The notes beneath the pieces were generated by a model. The model had not been told where the DNA came from, made no database searches, and saw nothing but the letters and a program-made list of their open reading frames with translations. Both the position numbers and the translations under genes were made by a program. From Carposina sasakii (taxonomy: Eukaryota; Arthropoda; Insecta; Lepidoptera; Carposinidae): DNA of 64,000 nt. This document shows positions 19,404-29,763 of this stretch, in pieces (the stretch's first letter is position 1; every line of letters starts with the position of its first letter). The stretch covers positions 186,001-250,000 of the forward strand of contig CP053155.1 in assembly GCA_014607495.2 (NCBI GenBank). Reading direction: 5' to 3'.

Positions 19404-20609
19404 ATGAAAGAATCTCAATTCACGGAATCTCAACACCGATTTTTAACTCGGCGCCGTTTCGTTTCTCAATTTTTTCCCCAATGTGTCAAATATTTATTCA
19501 AAGATCTGAGCGCGTATTGGTCACAATGTGTCCACGGTAGTATTATTGAAAACGACGCTACTAGTTTCAAAAAAACTAACGAATGTATCATAATGAAGGA
19601 GGGTTTTGTGTCGTACGCTTTCGATTTTATCTATTTTAATGCGAACGCAGTGCACACCGCAACCGTGGAGGATTTGGAAACCTACGCCTAATGCGAAGAA
19701 GAACCGCTGCTGGCGCTGCTTCTTAAAGACCGATGGTTTAAGGGTGATTTTGAACGCTTAAAAAGTATTATTTTGCTGGAGGATCGCACCACACTACTGG
19801 CGTTTATCAAAAACTGTTTATGGGAGCGCAGCTATGAAAACAATAACACTCTCGGACAGCAGCTGAGCATTCGCATGACCACCAATTTGATACAGAGCGG
19901 GTTAGATTTTAAACACCATGTCAACAACGATAGCAACGTTCATGGTCGTGGATGGAACTGTGAAGAGTTTGAAAAACTAGTGGCGACCATAAATTCCGTG
20001 GCCGACATAACAAAACGTTACAAGTGGTCTAACACCTATGTAATGCTAGAACTGGACAGAGTTAATCTCGCTTACACTATGTCCTTGCTCAATCTTAATG
20101 TTTCCTCGGTAATTACAAACAATTACATCGACAATCTGTGTTTGATATGTAACGGAAAGGGGGATAGTATGAGCGTGCTGAACAGATTATCCTCTATGAT
20201 TTTGTTAAAATTGGTCAATGTATTGTTCGTTAGTGACACGGAGAATTACCTGCATACCTATAACATTTTCTACATATATAATTCCATGAAATTTTACTAC
20301 TATTGTCTTAAAAACAGATTTGTTTTTCATTATGACGACTACGAGACCCTGTACTTTATGCACACAATTGTTCTCATAGAGATTATAAGCGGCGGCAGCC
20401 TCAATTCTTTTACTCTGGAAAAATCTCCCATTATGCACCCCTTGGAACTGAATTCTAGGCGTTGTAACGCGTCAAAACGTGCCGCCGCCTGTAATAAAAC
20501 CCTTTGTAACGACATGGAATTGAAGGTGGATTTTATTAAGGGTAGAAGAATTACGACGGGCACACACGATCCCAACCGGTTTGTGCAAATAGGTGATGTG
20601 GTTTTGTAA
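19404..20609 (+). pseudogene. p47: p47 copy A, in-frame stop
   Basis: Matches the p47 copies at 29764 and 50489. A C-to-T change makes TAA at 19689-19691 (ACGCCTAATGC against ACGCCCAATGC), cutting the product at 95 residues. The remaining 300 codons downstream are open. The 24 bases deleted in copy B are present here. Confidence 0.88.
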
Positions 20610-20642
20610 GGTAACTAATTTTATTTTATCAACACCTTACCA

Positions 20643-21312
20643 ATGGTTAAACTAGGGAAACACGCCGGTTTGTTGCTAATAACCAAGAACGAAAAAGCGG
20701 TAATATTGCAAGCCAACAAATCTTACAACGAAAACGTAAACAAGAATCTCAAGTACAATAAGCATATACCGTTTGTGGAAAAATTGAGCATCCCGCGCGG
20801 TAAACACGACGTCGGCGAGAAAGACTACGAGACCGCCGTGCGAGAGTTCATCGAAGAAACCGGTCTAGTGTTCGATACAATGCACGTGTTCTAAAAACCC
20901 TTTGTGTTGGAGTGGCAAGATCATACAAAGGTGTACAAATATGTGATGTATGTGGCATTTTTGTCGGGAACGTTGTATTATTTTAAAAAAAAGCCGAATA
21001 GTTTTAATATTAAACTGAAGGGGAAACCTGTCGCGGATTGCGTCTACGAATACAAGGTGGACCTGACGAAGCAAAAGTTTAGAACACACGAGTTGGTGAG
21101 ACGATTGGAGGTGATGAATCTTGAAAAATACATTTCGTATATGGAGAACAGGCAGTTGTCCACGTACAAGTACAGCAATTATGACACTTTTTTTAGTTTT
21201 ATTTATGGTGTAAAAAAATTTGTATGATTCCGGTCACAATTACGATTATTTTTTTCAATTGGATCTGATGTGGTACGTGGATAGCGAACAGTACAATATT
21301 CTGTGTTATTAA
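20643..21312 (+). pseudogene. Nudix hydrolase copy A, in-frame stop and frameshift
   Basis: The Nudix box is intact (see 51727) but TAA at 20892-20894 ends the frame just after it, and an extra A near 21211 shifts the frame near the C terminus. In contrast to B and C, the stretch YYFKKKPN near 20980 is still in frame here. Confidence 0.9.
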
Positions 21313-21373
21313 ATAAAATTGAAGCAAAAATCTATTTATTTTATTTGTTTAGATCAAATACATAAGGTGAACA

Positions 21374-21985
21374 ATGTCTTTTGAATACAACTCGGGTCCC
21401 ATAGAAGTGTTTATCGTGTCCAACGATGAAACCGGTATTAACGGTTATGCCGAGGTGTCGGCAGTAGCGCATTTGTTGACTCCCTACACGAGAATTTCTA
21501 CAACTCAACTGTGGAACACGACTCACAATTCCTACAAAATTACTAATAACGGTAAAAATTTTGTGCACGCTATAGTCATTTGTAAGTATTTGAGTAGTAT
21601 ACCGGAAAACGAGTCTGCTAGTTACAAAAATCTACGGCAGCTCGTTAGAGATTTAATTTTGGGTGATCAAAAGGAGTTGGACGACGAAACTAAACGGGAG
21701 CTGGCGACATTAAAAAATACGTTCAAGAACATAATGAAATGATGGGCGAGATAAAAAAATTTGGTGCAAGAAGAGTGTAATAATAATAAAAGTATTCTTT
21801 CGGATTTCAGTGGTTTATTGCAAATTTTAAAACGCGAGTTACTTGTAGAGTTACAAGAAATTACCACTATTAGTCATAACAATAATACATGTAACATTAA
21901 AAGTGGTGATAATGAAGATGATACAATTTTAAACGAACGTGTTGTTAATGGAAATGACGAAGCGATGCTTGTCGATAACGATTAA
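21374..21985 (+). pseudogene. p24: p24 copy A, frameshifted
   Basis: Same gene as the intact copies at 31708 and 52457. One G is missing near 21705 (GAGCTGGCGAC against GAGCTGGGCGAC) and one A is added near 21755 (A run before TTTGGTGC). The first 111 codons are normal. Confidence 0.88.
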
Positions 21986-22001
21986 TTATTATTATTCCTC
22001 T

Positions 22002-22320
22002 TCAACTAAATAATTTTTTAACAGTTTGATATTCTGCGCTAGTTATAAACACATTGTCGGCGAGTTGCGTTGTGCTAAAACCGCGCCCGTTTAAAATTTC
22101 AATAAACTCCCCGATACTTTCCCTGGGATCTGCAGTTTTTTTTTCCGCAACACACTCGCTGTACGCATAAAATTTTTTCAATAAATCGTAGCTGCTCGAA
22201 GGACCCGTCACAAAATTTAAAGTTGAGCCGTTGTCGATTCGCGGGCGAACAAAACACTGCATATTAGAGCACACCGAGGCGTCGTCGACTTTAATGAAAT
22301 ATTTGATCCTACACACTAAT
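22002..22320 (-). pseudogene. 38.7K-like C-terminal fragment, copy A
   Basis: C-terminal about 105 codons of the gene described at 32336. Its upstream (N-terminal) side is replaced by hr2, into which the frame continues (22321-22451). Confidence 0.55.
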
Positions 22321-23553
22321 CGTGTGTCGACGAAATCCACTACTTTTGTGTCGACGAATGGGTCGACGAAATCCACTACTTTTGAAAACCACTCTTTGTC
22401 GCTCCACCACTCAATTTGTCGACACTCAGTAGATTTTACAAGAAATGACACTGCTCAAATCCCTGACTCGAGTCCGAGTAAATTTGTGAAATTATTTTTC
22501 GTTCAGAATTCTAAAATAATTCAGACTCGTGTGTCGACGAAATCCACTACTTTTGTGTAGACGAAAAATGGTCGACAAAATCCACTACTTTTGTGTCGAC
22601 GAATGGGTCGACGAAATCCACTACTTTCGTGTCGACGAAAAATGGGTCGACGAAAACCACTACTTTTGTGTCGACGACGAAAACCACTCAATTGTCGACA
22701 CTCAGTAGATTTTACAAGAAATGACACTACTCAAATCCCTGACTCGAGTCCGAGTAAATTTGTGAAATTATTTTTCGCTCAGAATTCTAAAATAATTCAG
22801 ACTCGTGTGTCGACGAAATCCACTACTTTTGTGTCGACGAAAAATGGGTCGACGAAATCCACTACTTTCGTGTCGACGAATGGGTCGACGAAATCCACTA
22901 CTTTTGTGTAGACGACAAAATCCACTACTTTTGTGTAGACGACAAAATCCACTACTTTTGTGTAGACGACGAAAGAAAACCACTCAATTTGTCGACACTC
23001 AGTAGATTTTACAAGAAATGACACTGCTCAAATCCCTGACTCGAGTCCGAGTAAATTTGTGAAATTATTTTTCGCTCAGAATTCTAAAATAATTCAGACT
23101 CGTGTGTCGACGAAATCCACTACTTTTGTGTCGACGAAAAATGGGTCGACGAAATCCACTACTTTCGTGTCGACGAATGGTCGACGAAATCCACTACTTT
23201 TGTGTCGACGAATGGTCGACGAAATCCACTACTTTTGTGTCAACACTCAGTAGATTTTACAAGAAATGACACTACTCAAATCCCTGACTCGAGTCCGAGT
23301 AAATTTGTGAAATTATTTTTCGCTCAGAATTCTAAAATAATTCAGACTCGTGTGTCGACGAATGGGTCGACGAAATCCACTACTTTTGTGTCGACGAAAT
23401 CCACTACTTTTGTGTCGACGAATGGGTCGACGAAATCCACTACTTTTGTGTCGACGAATGTGTCGACGAATGGGTCGACGAAATCCACTACTTTTGTGTC
23501 GACGAATGGGTCGACGAAATCCACTACTTTTGTGTCGACGAATGGGTCGACGA
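22320..23553. repeat. hr2: hr-like array between U1-A and U1-B
   Basis: About 1.2 kb of 36-bp GTCGACGAATGGGTCGACGA-type units. Four long CTCGAG/GAATTC palindromes (near 22465, 22740, 23045 and 23288) separate the unit blocks. All are in plus orientation. A variant GTGTAGACGACAAAATCC unit occurs at 22900-22970. It joins the N-terminal break of 38.7K-A to the p74-B linker (23554-23666). Confidence 0.93.
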
Positions 23554-23666
23554 ATTGTATGTAAGTGTATTAGCGTGGATTTCGTCTAACTTCGTCTGTT
23601 TGTTGTACGCTGTTGGTGTTGGACCGGGCTACAACCACCATACTTATTTTATTATATTAGTATTAT

Positions 23667-25691
23667 TTATTTAATTTGATGTTTTACTAGTTTTGTATAA
23701 TATTGTAATGTCGGTAAAAACAGTAGAAGACAAGACAAAACCACCAGAAGCGCAAACAAAATTTCCAAGTGAATTTTGCTTTTAAAAGTCAGTCTTCGAT
23801 GGTGTTTCAGATAGTACAAAAATCCGCTGATGGACGCCAAGAAACCCACGCCTATAAATATGTTATTCAAGGGACTCGGTTTGACCACTAGTTCGTTGTG
23901 ACGCGCACAAAACCATTTAAAATAGAGCCAAGTGTCGTTGGCCGCCAACCCGGCGCCCACCAGCTGTTCCTCGTCCACGTCGCTCACCTCGTCGCCCACC
24001 GTTAGGTCCACGATCTGCCCGTTGCTGTTTACGTCCAGGGCGGCCATATAATCCACCAAATGAAGCATAGACTCTGTGAAATAGTCCTCTTCGTCGTCCA
24101 CCACCAGATTGGAAAAGTGTTTGGGCGCGAACTCAATCAAATCGCGCGAGGGCGCATCGAGAGACTCGTAGTAGGCCGACAAAAACGCGGTGGAGAGGTC
24201 GTCTAGGTATCCGCGAGGGAACATATTGTTGTAACCGAACGGGTCCCACACCATTAGCACCAAGTCGGCGATGGTCAAGAACGTCAACGCTATATTCACC
24301 AGCGAGGCGGCAGCTTTCACCGTTCTGACGGTGGCCTTCGCGAGGGTGGTCACCGTGGCTATGAGAGTGCGATTGAGCGCGTGGATGGCGGCCGCCTTGT
24401 AAGTTTCTCCCAGTAGAGCGACGGTCATCCGTCTCGTTTGCATGAGAAGCATTCTGCGCAAAGACGGAATCAACACTTTGTTTATTTGTTTCAACATTGT
24501 GGTAAGGGTGGATTCTAGCACGTTAAAACCCAGATCGGCGAGGATGCCCATTATGAACGCGTGATCTTCGAGAAAGTCCATAATAATGTTTTCGAGTTGG
24601 TTTTCGTCGTAACCTTTGGGGGTTTTTAACGCGCCAAGGGTAGGATGATAATTTTCAACCACCGGTTTTTCTCTCGCAAACCTCGCCAACGTTTGCACCC
24701 TTCGTTCCAACAATTCTTCCACCAAACCCCTAGCTCTAACAGTCGCAGTTCGTTGACTACTACTACTACTAGGATTAATAAAACTGAATCCTTCGTTGGC
24801 CGTATACCGCAACACCTGCTCACCGACGATGGGAAACACGTTATTCAAAAAGTTCGCCTCCGCGCCAACGTCGATCGTGCCGTCTGTCACCCTGTACCAG
24901 TCTTCGAGTAAACCGATTCCCTCCGGCGGAGGGGCGTCCGGCACCAACGCCGACGGTTTTTTATAGTCGAAATCGCGCAAATCGTCGAAGACGTGTGTGG
25001 CGGCCAGTTTGAACGTGGTCATGATGGATTCGCCCAGCACGAAGGAGACGATGGTCTCGTACCAGGGTTGGCTGCACCCGTTTCGGTCTTCGTTTCTGCC
25101 GAAGCGACGGCAATACGCCTCGTTGAACCGACCCGTGACACGCTCCGGAAAGGCGGGGTCGTCGTCGTTGGCCACGTCGAAACCGGGCACGTCATCAACG
25201 CCGCGCACCACGTGTTTCGAGGTTCTAATGTACGGAGCGTTCATCCACGCTTTTGTGAAACTGTCCACCATTACGCACTGCTCGTGTCTGGTGTAGCGCA
25301 GCTCCACCGATTGAATGTTGCCGTCGCGAGCCGCCTTCGCCGGGTCCATGTTGAAGCACGCCGGTTGGTTGTATTGCACGGGCGTGTTTGAGGTTTGAGA
25401 GTAACCGCCGATCGGGCTGGTCAGGAAATCTATCACGCCCGTTTCGGTGTAGGGAAAACAAGACATGGATTCACAACCTTGCCGTGAAAAAAAAACATCA
25501 ACAATTACGGCGCTCGTCTCCCTCAAAGACGGAGGTACGTAGAAATCCTTCTCGGAGGTGGCCCAACGAAGCGAGTAATCTATGAGTATGTGGGGGAACC
25601 TGTTGCGCCATTTGGATATGTACGAGAGAGAGTCTCGATTAGACAAATATTGTACAGCGTTTAGTATATCCAATTGTGTGGGAGTAGCCAT
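23667..25691 (-). CDS. p74: P74 / PIF-0 oral infectivity envelope protein, copy B
   Basis: An intact 674-aa P74 from the ATG at 25691 (MATPTQLDILNAVQYLSN); the frame is open nine bases further to a GTG, but the ATG follows a TATAAG late motif. P74 is the core component of the PIF complex on ODV envelopes, needed for binding midgut cells. Visible features are the conserved Cys-containing N-terminal half (QGCESMSCFPYTE, GCSQPWYETIVSFV), a hydrophobic central region, and two C-terminal membrane segments (NNIFIGVGFLASISGFLYYL and EILFALLVVLSCLLLFLP). The length fits the family (about 640-680). It differs from copy C by one codon in an ACT triplet run. It follows hr2 and the conserved linker. Confidence 0.97.
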   Translation of the reverse strand: MATPTQLDILNAVQYLSNRDSLSYISKWRNRFPHILIDYSLRWATSEKDFYVPPSLRETSAVIVDVFFSRQGCESMSCFPYTETGVIDFLTSPIGGYSQTSNTPVQYNQPACFNMDPAKAARDGNIQSVELRYTRHEQCVMVDSFTKAWMNAPYIRTSKHVVRGVDDVPGFDVANDDDPAFPERVTGRFNEAYCRRFGRNEDRNGCSQPWYETIVSFVLGESIMTTFKLAATHVFDDLRDFDYKKPSALVPDAPPPEGIGLLEDWYRVTDGTIDVGAEANFLNNVFPIVGEQVLRYTANEGFSFINPSSSSSQRTATVRARGLVEELLERRVQTLARFAREKPVVENYHPTLGALKTPKGYDENQLENIIMDFLEDHAFIMGILADLGFNVLESTLTTMLKQINKVLIPSLRRMLLMQTRRMTVALLGETYKAAAIHALNRTLIATVTTLAKATVRTVKAAASLVNIALTFLTIADLVLMVWDPFGYNNMFPRGYLDDLSTAFLSAYYESLDAPSRDLIEFAPKHFSNLVVDDEEDYFTESMLHLVDYMAALDVNSNGQIVDLTVGDEVSDVDEEQLVGAGLAANDTWLYFKWFCARHNELVVKPSPLNNIFIGVGFLASISGFLYYLKHHRRLTFKSKIHLEILFALLVVLSCLLLFLPTLQYYTKLVKHQIK

Positions 25692-26272
25692 GGGATACAC
25701 TTATAGTGTTGGTGATTATTTATTATTATTATAGTATAACACTATTCCTTTGTCCAATAAATAAATAAACGATAACGCGAAGTAGGTACACCGCGCTAGA
25801 AGTATTATTGTAATATTGTTATACAACGCCAATGCTGTGCGGTGTTTTTTGCGTCGACACAAAAGTTGCGCGGAGACATGGACGGTTCCTTCTACTATTC
25901 AATTATATTCATAACTATGCATAATAATAATCAGTATACAACTTATTACATTACGTTACAGTGTTATTATATGAGCATCATAAAAGTAGCTTTTCACACG
26001 TATAAGACCGTTTCAGTCAAATAAAAAAATTCTAAGTAGCGCATCTAAAATAACTTACAAAAATATTGAATTAGGCAATACAGTAGTCTGTGGAGAATAG
26101 TGTCCATTTTATTAAAGTAACCTACTTTTGTATGATACGAGTAATAAAGTTATTACCTTGATTAAGTTAAGTTATATAGTTAATACCTTTTATTAAGTAA
26201 GATACATGTTTATCGTCTTATTTGTAATGGCAAAGAATATTAAATAGTTCTTTCTTGGCATTAAATATTTTA
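25692..26272. other. AT-rich spacer between p74-B and pif-3-B
   Basis: It holds the p74 late motif (ATAAG on the minus strand at 25700-25704), TTATTATTATTATAG runs, the hr relic with GTCGACACAAAAGTTGCGCGG (about 25849-25880), and at about 26152-26165 the uninterrupted target site of the copy-A retrotransposon. No gene is seen. Confidence 0.6.
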
Positions 26273-26655
26273 CTAAGACGTAGGCAAAACAAAGGCACTA
26301 TATGTCGTATTATATATATGGGATAATATATAATGGATATTAATTACGCTTCGCTCCACTGCGAGCCCGTCCACCGCATTCAAAACCATGATCAGTCCGC
26401 GCTTAATGTCGCAATTTTCCAAATCGGGACTGTAAGCGGCGCCTCTCGAACAGAACCCCCCCTCGTTGCAGTGCATCAAAAGACCCACCTGACAATTGTC
26501 TCTGCATTGGTCGTCGGCGACGCACGGCACGTTGACGGCGTCGCAATCTAAAATGTTGTGGCGCTCAAAAGCGATATTTACGCGGCGATTCATGTTGCAT
26601 CACCAAACCCAAGACCACGATTACAATGAGAAAACCGCTTTCCCACATACTTGAA
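26273..26655 (-). pseudogene. pif-3: pif-3 copy B, lacks the in-frame anchor
   Basis: The Cys-rich domain is open from an internal ATG at 26593 (MNRRVNIAFERHNILDCDA). The N-terminal anchor codons lie at 26605-26655 in another frame because of the same 32-bp deletion as in copy A. A product started at 26593 would have no membrane anchor and would not be expected to reach the ODV envelope. Confidence 0.88.
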
Positions 26656-26670
26656 AAAAATAATTAATAC

Positions 26671-26675
26671 TTAAG
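26671..26675 (+). promoter_or_regulatory. Late promoter motif TTAAG of the 255-aa gene
   Basis: TTAAG four bases before the ATG at 26680, conserved in all three copies. Confidence 0.5.
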
Positions 26676-26679
26676 GACA

Positions 26680-27447
26680 ATGAGCGCCGAAGAAAGAGTG
26701 CAGCATCATTTTTTCCGGTGCGAGTATGACGATTTATTTAAATTTGAGTGGCCTGTTCTCCTAGACAATACACTCAATCTGTGGTTAGATGTGTCCTGTT
26801 TGAGAAAGCATGTTAAATTTCAAGTACCCGATGGTCTGGACACGCGTAAACTAAACGCCGACGATTTTACAAATGTAATCGAGCACACGCTCGATATTGA
26901 CAAATGCGAAAAACGAGTCGTGAGCAATTGTTCGCCGCACTTGGTGTCGACCAAAGATAGCGCGTTGGAGTTTTGTAGGGCCGCCGATTTATTAAAAGTG
27001 GTCAGCGATATACACAAAATTGTAATTATACAATTTTTGTACCAACAATTACCCTACTATCTAGACAAACATTTAGACGCGCTGCGATTGATTTCAATGT
27101 TTGACATTAAAAATTATTGGGACACTTTGGTGGCGACGGAACAAATAAAAAAATATTGGCTGTTTAGATTCAAAATTGTGACCCTCAAATACGAAAACGA
27201 GAAAAGAAACATGTCTGCAAACGAAACGAACAAACTATCCGAGTGTGAAAAGGGTTCCGCGACTCAAAGCGTTGCTCCCGGAAAAAACAACAAAATTTTG
27301 TGCGACAGCCTCATTGAAAATGTCAAACTACAATTTCAAAGTCTCAATACCTATAATGATGTAGACAAAATGCACATTTTGTTTAGTTTCAACAAATTAC
27401 TTAGAGGGTCTGTAGGACTACTTGAAGTATTATTAGAGTGGAGCTAA
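26680..27447 (+). CDS. 255-aa protein of unknown function, copy B
   Basis: An intact 255-aa protein starting MSAEERVQHHFFRCEYDDL. It is predominantly alpha-helical and Leu/Lys-rich, with several Cys (14, 40, 75, 84 and 99 approx.) but no recognised zinc motif. There is no signal peptide or membrane span. About residues 180-205 form a polar, low-complexity linker (NMSANETNKLSECEKGSATQ). It sits divergent from pif-3 with a late TTAAG promoter. A 177-bp piece of this gene (26833-27009) is also found inside U2. I do not recognise the family; a betabaculovirus-restricted gene is possible. Confidence 0.75.
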   Translation: MSAEERVQHHFFRCEYDDLFKFEWPVLLDNTLNLWLDVSCLRKHVKFQVPDGLDTRKLNADDFTNVIEHTLDIDKCEKRVVSNCSPHLVSTKDSALEFCRAADLLKVVSDIHKIVIIQFLYQQLPYYLDKHLDALRLISMFDIKNYWDTLVATEQIKKYWLFRFKIVTLKYENEKRNMSANETNKLSECEKGSATQSVAPGKNNKILCDSLIENVKLQFQSLNTYNDVDKMHILFSFNKLLRGSVGLLEVLLEWS

Positions 27448-27511
27448 TAAAATACAATAATACAATAATACAATATTATTTATTGACTATAATTATTACA
27501 ATGTACTCTAA

Positions 27512-28494
27512 TCATTTATTACCATCTATTTTTAAATATTTTTCAAAATATCTTACACGAGCTAGTGCCTCATGGTATTTGTCGTACACCAGTCGTGTGT
27601 CCTTTTTTAATGTTTTATATGCTGCGAGTAAATTGTCATTTGCCTCGTAATACTCGCCCATGGTTTTCTTCAGCTCTCGGATAGTTTTCTTTAAATGTAA
27701 AATTTCCCTATCTTTGTTTACAAGGTTGTCCGATTTTTGCTGGACATCTTCATCTCGTAGCCGCAAATCTTCCAAAAAATTCATTTTCATTTGTTTAAAA
27801 CCCGACTCTAAATGATCGCTAACACGCTTTAGATGATTGTGTGCACGTTTCATGTTTTGTCGGGCCCTCAGACAAGAATATTCTTCTTGAAGATTATAGT
27901 ATGCGGTTTTCATTTCATCATATGTAATCTCCTCCTCTTTTTGACCCCCATTAGTCACCGCCGCCGCTCTCAGCTCTACTACTTCAGTCGTTAGCTGGTG
28001 TAACGCGCTTTCCTTTGCTTCCAATTCAGATTTTGCTTTGTTCAATTCTTTGAGAATATTACTTCTCTCCTCCTCCCAATTGCTCAGAGCGCTTTCGTTT
28101 AATTTGTCAAATTCTTTGGAGGTACTACTCCTCTCCTCCTCCCAATTCCTCAGAGCGCTTTCGTATTTCTCCTCGACAGCGGATATTTTTTTTTCATCTT
28201 TGACAGTGTATTTTTTAAAGCATTTGTTGCAGCTTTACGATATTCTGCTCTCTTCTCGAAAGTGGTTATGGTGCGTGCTAGGTTTTCGTTGTGTAAACGT
28301 TTCTCCTCCTTTATATTTTCAAATAATAGCCCCAGTTGTATTTTTAATGTGTCCGGCAGCCGTTCGTAACCAAAGAGATCCTCGAGTTCTGTGGGACATT
28401 CAATAATATGTAAACTGGGGGAGTTACAGTTAGACGATGTCGGGTCCTTGGTTATAGGTTCGGAGTCTTCGATAGTAAGTGTAGTCTCTTCCAT
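27512..28494 (-). pseudogene. Coiled-coil gene copy B, frameshifted
   Basis: As 48133-49116, but bases are lost in a T run near 28190 (TTTTTTTTCATC against TTTTTTCTTTCATC), shifting the frame between the N-terminal 114 codons and the C-terminal 177 codons. Several substitutions set it apart from A and C (ACAAGGTTGTCC, GCTCAGAGCGC). Confidence 0.85.
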
Positions 28495-28700
28495 GGTTAT
28501 TGCAGGCTCTTCGATAGTGGTTAAGGTAGGCTCTTCGATAGTGGTTAAGGTAGGCTCTTCGATAGTGGTTAAGGTAGGCTCTTCGATAGTGGTTAAGGCA
28601 GGCTCTTCGTTAGTGGTTAAGGCAGGCTCTTCATTAGTGGTTAATGTAAAATTTTCGATAGTAGGCTCTTCGATAGTGGTTAAGGCAGGCTCTTCGGCGG
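28495..28700. repeat. 24-bp minisatellite, copy B (about 7-8 units)
   Basis: Same repeat as 18111-18345, with a different unit order and one interrupted unit (AAATTTTCGATAGTA near 28650). Confidence 0.9.
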
Positions 28701-28839
28701 GTTCTTCGATAGTACGTGCAGAATCTTCGATAATACGTGCAGGATCTTCGGGGGTAAATGTAGAGCTTTTTAAGGTCGTAAATTTCGTATGATCTATGAA
28801 TATAATTGTATATTGTTGCCTAACTTGTATTTCATGCGA

Positions 28840-29208
28840 AAAAAAAAAAAAAAAAAAAAGCGCGGCGCAAGTGTCATGTCCCGCGGTAAATAATAAAAAA
28901 AAAGTTTGAAAAAATTAGGAAAGCCAATGAAAATGCGCCAAAAAAAGAGAGGGGGCGGACGCGCGCACATAGGCCGGCGGGGGTCAGGTCATGTGACCTG
29001 AGTCTGCCGCGCGTGCTGTGCAAAAGTTTTTCACCTGTTGTTTTACCCATATCATATTATATTACTTACTTACTTTACATATGTATTTAGATTAATTATC
29101 GTGTTTTTGATAGTGAATTGTGCGTTAATTAACTAACCGAGCAGTGATCGTGTTTGTGTTGTGATTTGATGTGAGAGTTCGCGCCAAAACGTAATGAAAC
29201 AGTTTTCC
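28840..29208. other. GC-rich, poly-A-led segment, copy B
   Basis: Second copy of the segment at 18479-18880, with an A run of about 21, the AGGTCATGTGACCT inverted repeat and the TTACTTACTTAC stretch. It is near identical to A apart from the left edge, where TTGTATTTCATGCG replaces TTGTTCATGCG. Confidence 0.5.
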
Positions 29209-29694
29209 TCAATACGGTACGTACACAAAATAAATGTCTGGTGCTAAGGTACTTTTACATGCATACATTATTAGATTATTTATGCGCGTTACGGTGTTAT
29301 GCGCCACTGTGTCCTCATTGGAGTCGCCGACCACGGTTCTCTCGTTTGTTTTGTCTGCGTCGTCGGCATTGGACTCTCCGGTATTAACGTTAGCGGCCGG
29401 ATCGTTGGTTTTGTCTTCTACCTTGGACTTTTCACCACTTTCTGTGGAATCGCTAGCGTCATTGTTTCGGTCGTCCGCTGTTTGAACATTTTCCGGTTTA
29501 TCCTTCAAGAAAACCAACACACTGTCCATCTGATCCTGTAAAGATTTCAACCGATCGTCGATGGATTCGTTTCTGTTGTCCTCGTTTAGTTTCTTCTTTA
29601 ATTCATTTTCTACGCTCACGACGCGCCCGTACGTCACAGCAATATCTTGTTGGGTTTTGATGATCTCGTAATGCAATTCTTTCAGAGATAACAT
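29209..29694 (-). CDS. Small acidic protein with N-terminal coiled coil, copy B
   Basis: About 161 aa from the ATG at 29694 (MLSLKELHYEIIKTQQDIA). Residues 1-65 are heptad-rich; residues 70-130 are acidic, Asn/Asp/Glu/Ser-rich and likely disordered; the end is NLIMYACKSTLAPDIYF. The frame is open upstream into p47 (to 29796), but the ATG at 29694 has an ATAAG motif (29717-29721) and avoids that overlap. Layout and size loosely recall P10-type fibrous proteins, though no family signature is certain. It is divergent from p47. Confidence 0.6.
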   Translation of the reverse strand: MLSLKELHYEIIKTQQDIAVTYGRVVSVENELKKKLNEDNRNESIDDRLKSLQDQMDSVLVFLKDKPENVQTADDRNNDASDSTESGEKSKVEDKTNDPAANVNTGESNADDADKTNERTVVGDSNEDTVAHNTVTRINNLIMYACKSTLAPDIYFVYVPY

Positions 29695-29763
29695 GTGTAT
29701 AAAAATAGTAATTATTCTTATATATTCGCGAAACTCTGGAGTGCACGGGTACAAGCGATCAAC

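Noticed and set aside
23667..25691. P74 start at the upstream GTG (25700)
   Set aside because: The GTG overlaps the TATAAG late initiator; the ATG nine bases later is the normal start.
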